In this document: in pieces, positions 5,898-5,996 of the stretch
Layout of the letters: every line of letters begins with the position of its first letter
How positions within the stretch are numbered: the stretch's first letter is position 1
NCBI GenBank assembly: GCA_028290085.1
Contig: JAQGKN010000131.1
Span: forward strand, 1-5,996
Direction of reading: 5' to 3'
DNA length: 5,996 nt
Origin: Hyphomicrobiales bacterium
Lineage (GTDB): Bacteria; Pseudomonadota; Alphaproteobacteria; Rhizobiales; Beijerinckiaceae
Notes under the pieces: model-generated
Seen by the model: only the letters and a program-made list of their open reading frames with translations
What the model was told of the DNA's origin: nothing
Databases searched by the model: none
Translations under genes and position numbers: made by a program

Positions 5898-5996
5898 CTG
5901 ATTTCACAAAGAAATTTAGACTACAAGACGAAGCCTGAAGCGGGACTGTTGCAAAACTGTCGCGCTCGGTAGACGTCACCTCAGCGGCAAGGTATT
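5898..5996. other. Non-coding right edge
   Basis: These 99 bases after the Inh gene stop hold no supported gene. Near the stop, ATTTC (5901-5905) and GAAAT (5911-5915) could form a weak AT stem. A good intrinsic terminator is not evident. The only notable site is the direct repeat at 5946-5963. The region is probably the upstream control region of a gene lying to the right. Confidence 0.5.
5946..5963 (+). promoter_or_regulatory. PHO-box-like direct repeat (candidate PhoB site)
   Basis: CTGTTGC-AAAA-CTGTCGC is two 7-base repeats sharing five of seven positions by identity plus T/C and G/G at the remaining two (CTGT, then T or C, then GC), separated by an A-rich 4-base spacer. This matches the layout of the PhoB box (CTGTCAT, 4 AT-rich bases, CTGTCAT) with an 11-base period. 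Its orientation would activate a gene to the right, outside the window. The third triplet of each half differs from the consensus, so this is a candidate only. Confidence 0.45.

Overview
The window is GC-rich DNA with codon use strongly biased to G/C in the third position. It looks like an alphaproteobacterium of the order Hyphomicrobiales (Bradyrhizobium/Bosea/Rhodopseudomonas-like). This assignment rests on protein character, on a two-domain Inh/Omp19-type secreted protein, and on an intergenic repeat at the left edge of a kind I recall from these genomes. It is an inference, not a search result. Every gene I can support is on the + strand.

Layout: (1) bases 1-182 are non-coding, with a partial dispersed repeat at 1-33 and a strong Shine-Dalgarno sequence before the first gene. 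(2) Bases 183-2709 hold a compact ABC importer operon: periplasmic binding protein (NMT1/THI5-like), ATPase and membrane permease. Each junction is a 4-base start/stop overlap. (3) Bases 2710-2872 are a gap with an AT-rich patch and a perfect 16-bp palindrome, and probably carry the promoter and operator of the next unit. (4) Bases 2873-3904 encode a Bug/TctC-type solute-binding protein with a twin-arginine-like signal. (5) Bases 3934-4919 hold a D-2-hydroxyacid dehydrogenase broken by a single-base frameshift near 4330. (6) Bases 4920-5006 contain two short hairpins, the second terminator-like. (7) Bases 5007-5897 encode an exported protein made of two copies of the Inh (metalloprotease inhibitor) domain joined by a Pro/Ala/Gln-rich linker. 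(8) Bases 5898-5996 are non-coding and contain a PHO-box-like direct repeat that would serve a gene beyond the right edge.

Together the left five genes read as an accessory uptake and metabolism cluster. An ABC importer and an unrelated high-affinity binding protein sit next to a dehydrogenase that would interconvert a 2-keto acid and a D-2-hydroxy acid. The substrate cannot be read from the sequence. No TctA/TctB membrane partners of the Bug protein are present, and the dehydrogenase is inactive as written unless the frameshift is a sequencing error. The Inh protein appears to be a separate transcription unit with no functional link to the transport genes. I see no convincing evidence of a wholly new system. 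The most useful leads are the frameshift, the duplicated Inh architecture, the palindrome at 2790 and the PHO-box-like site at 5946.
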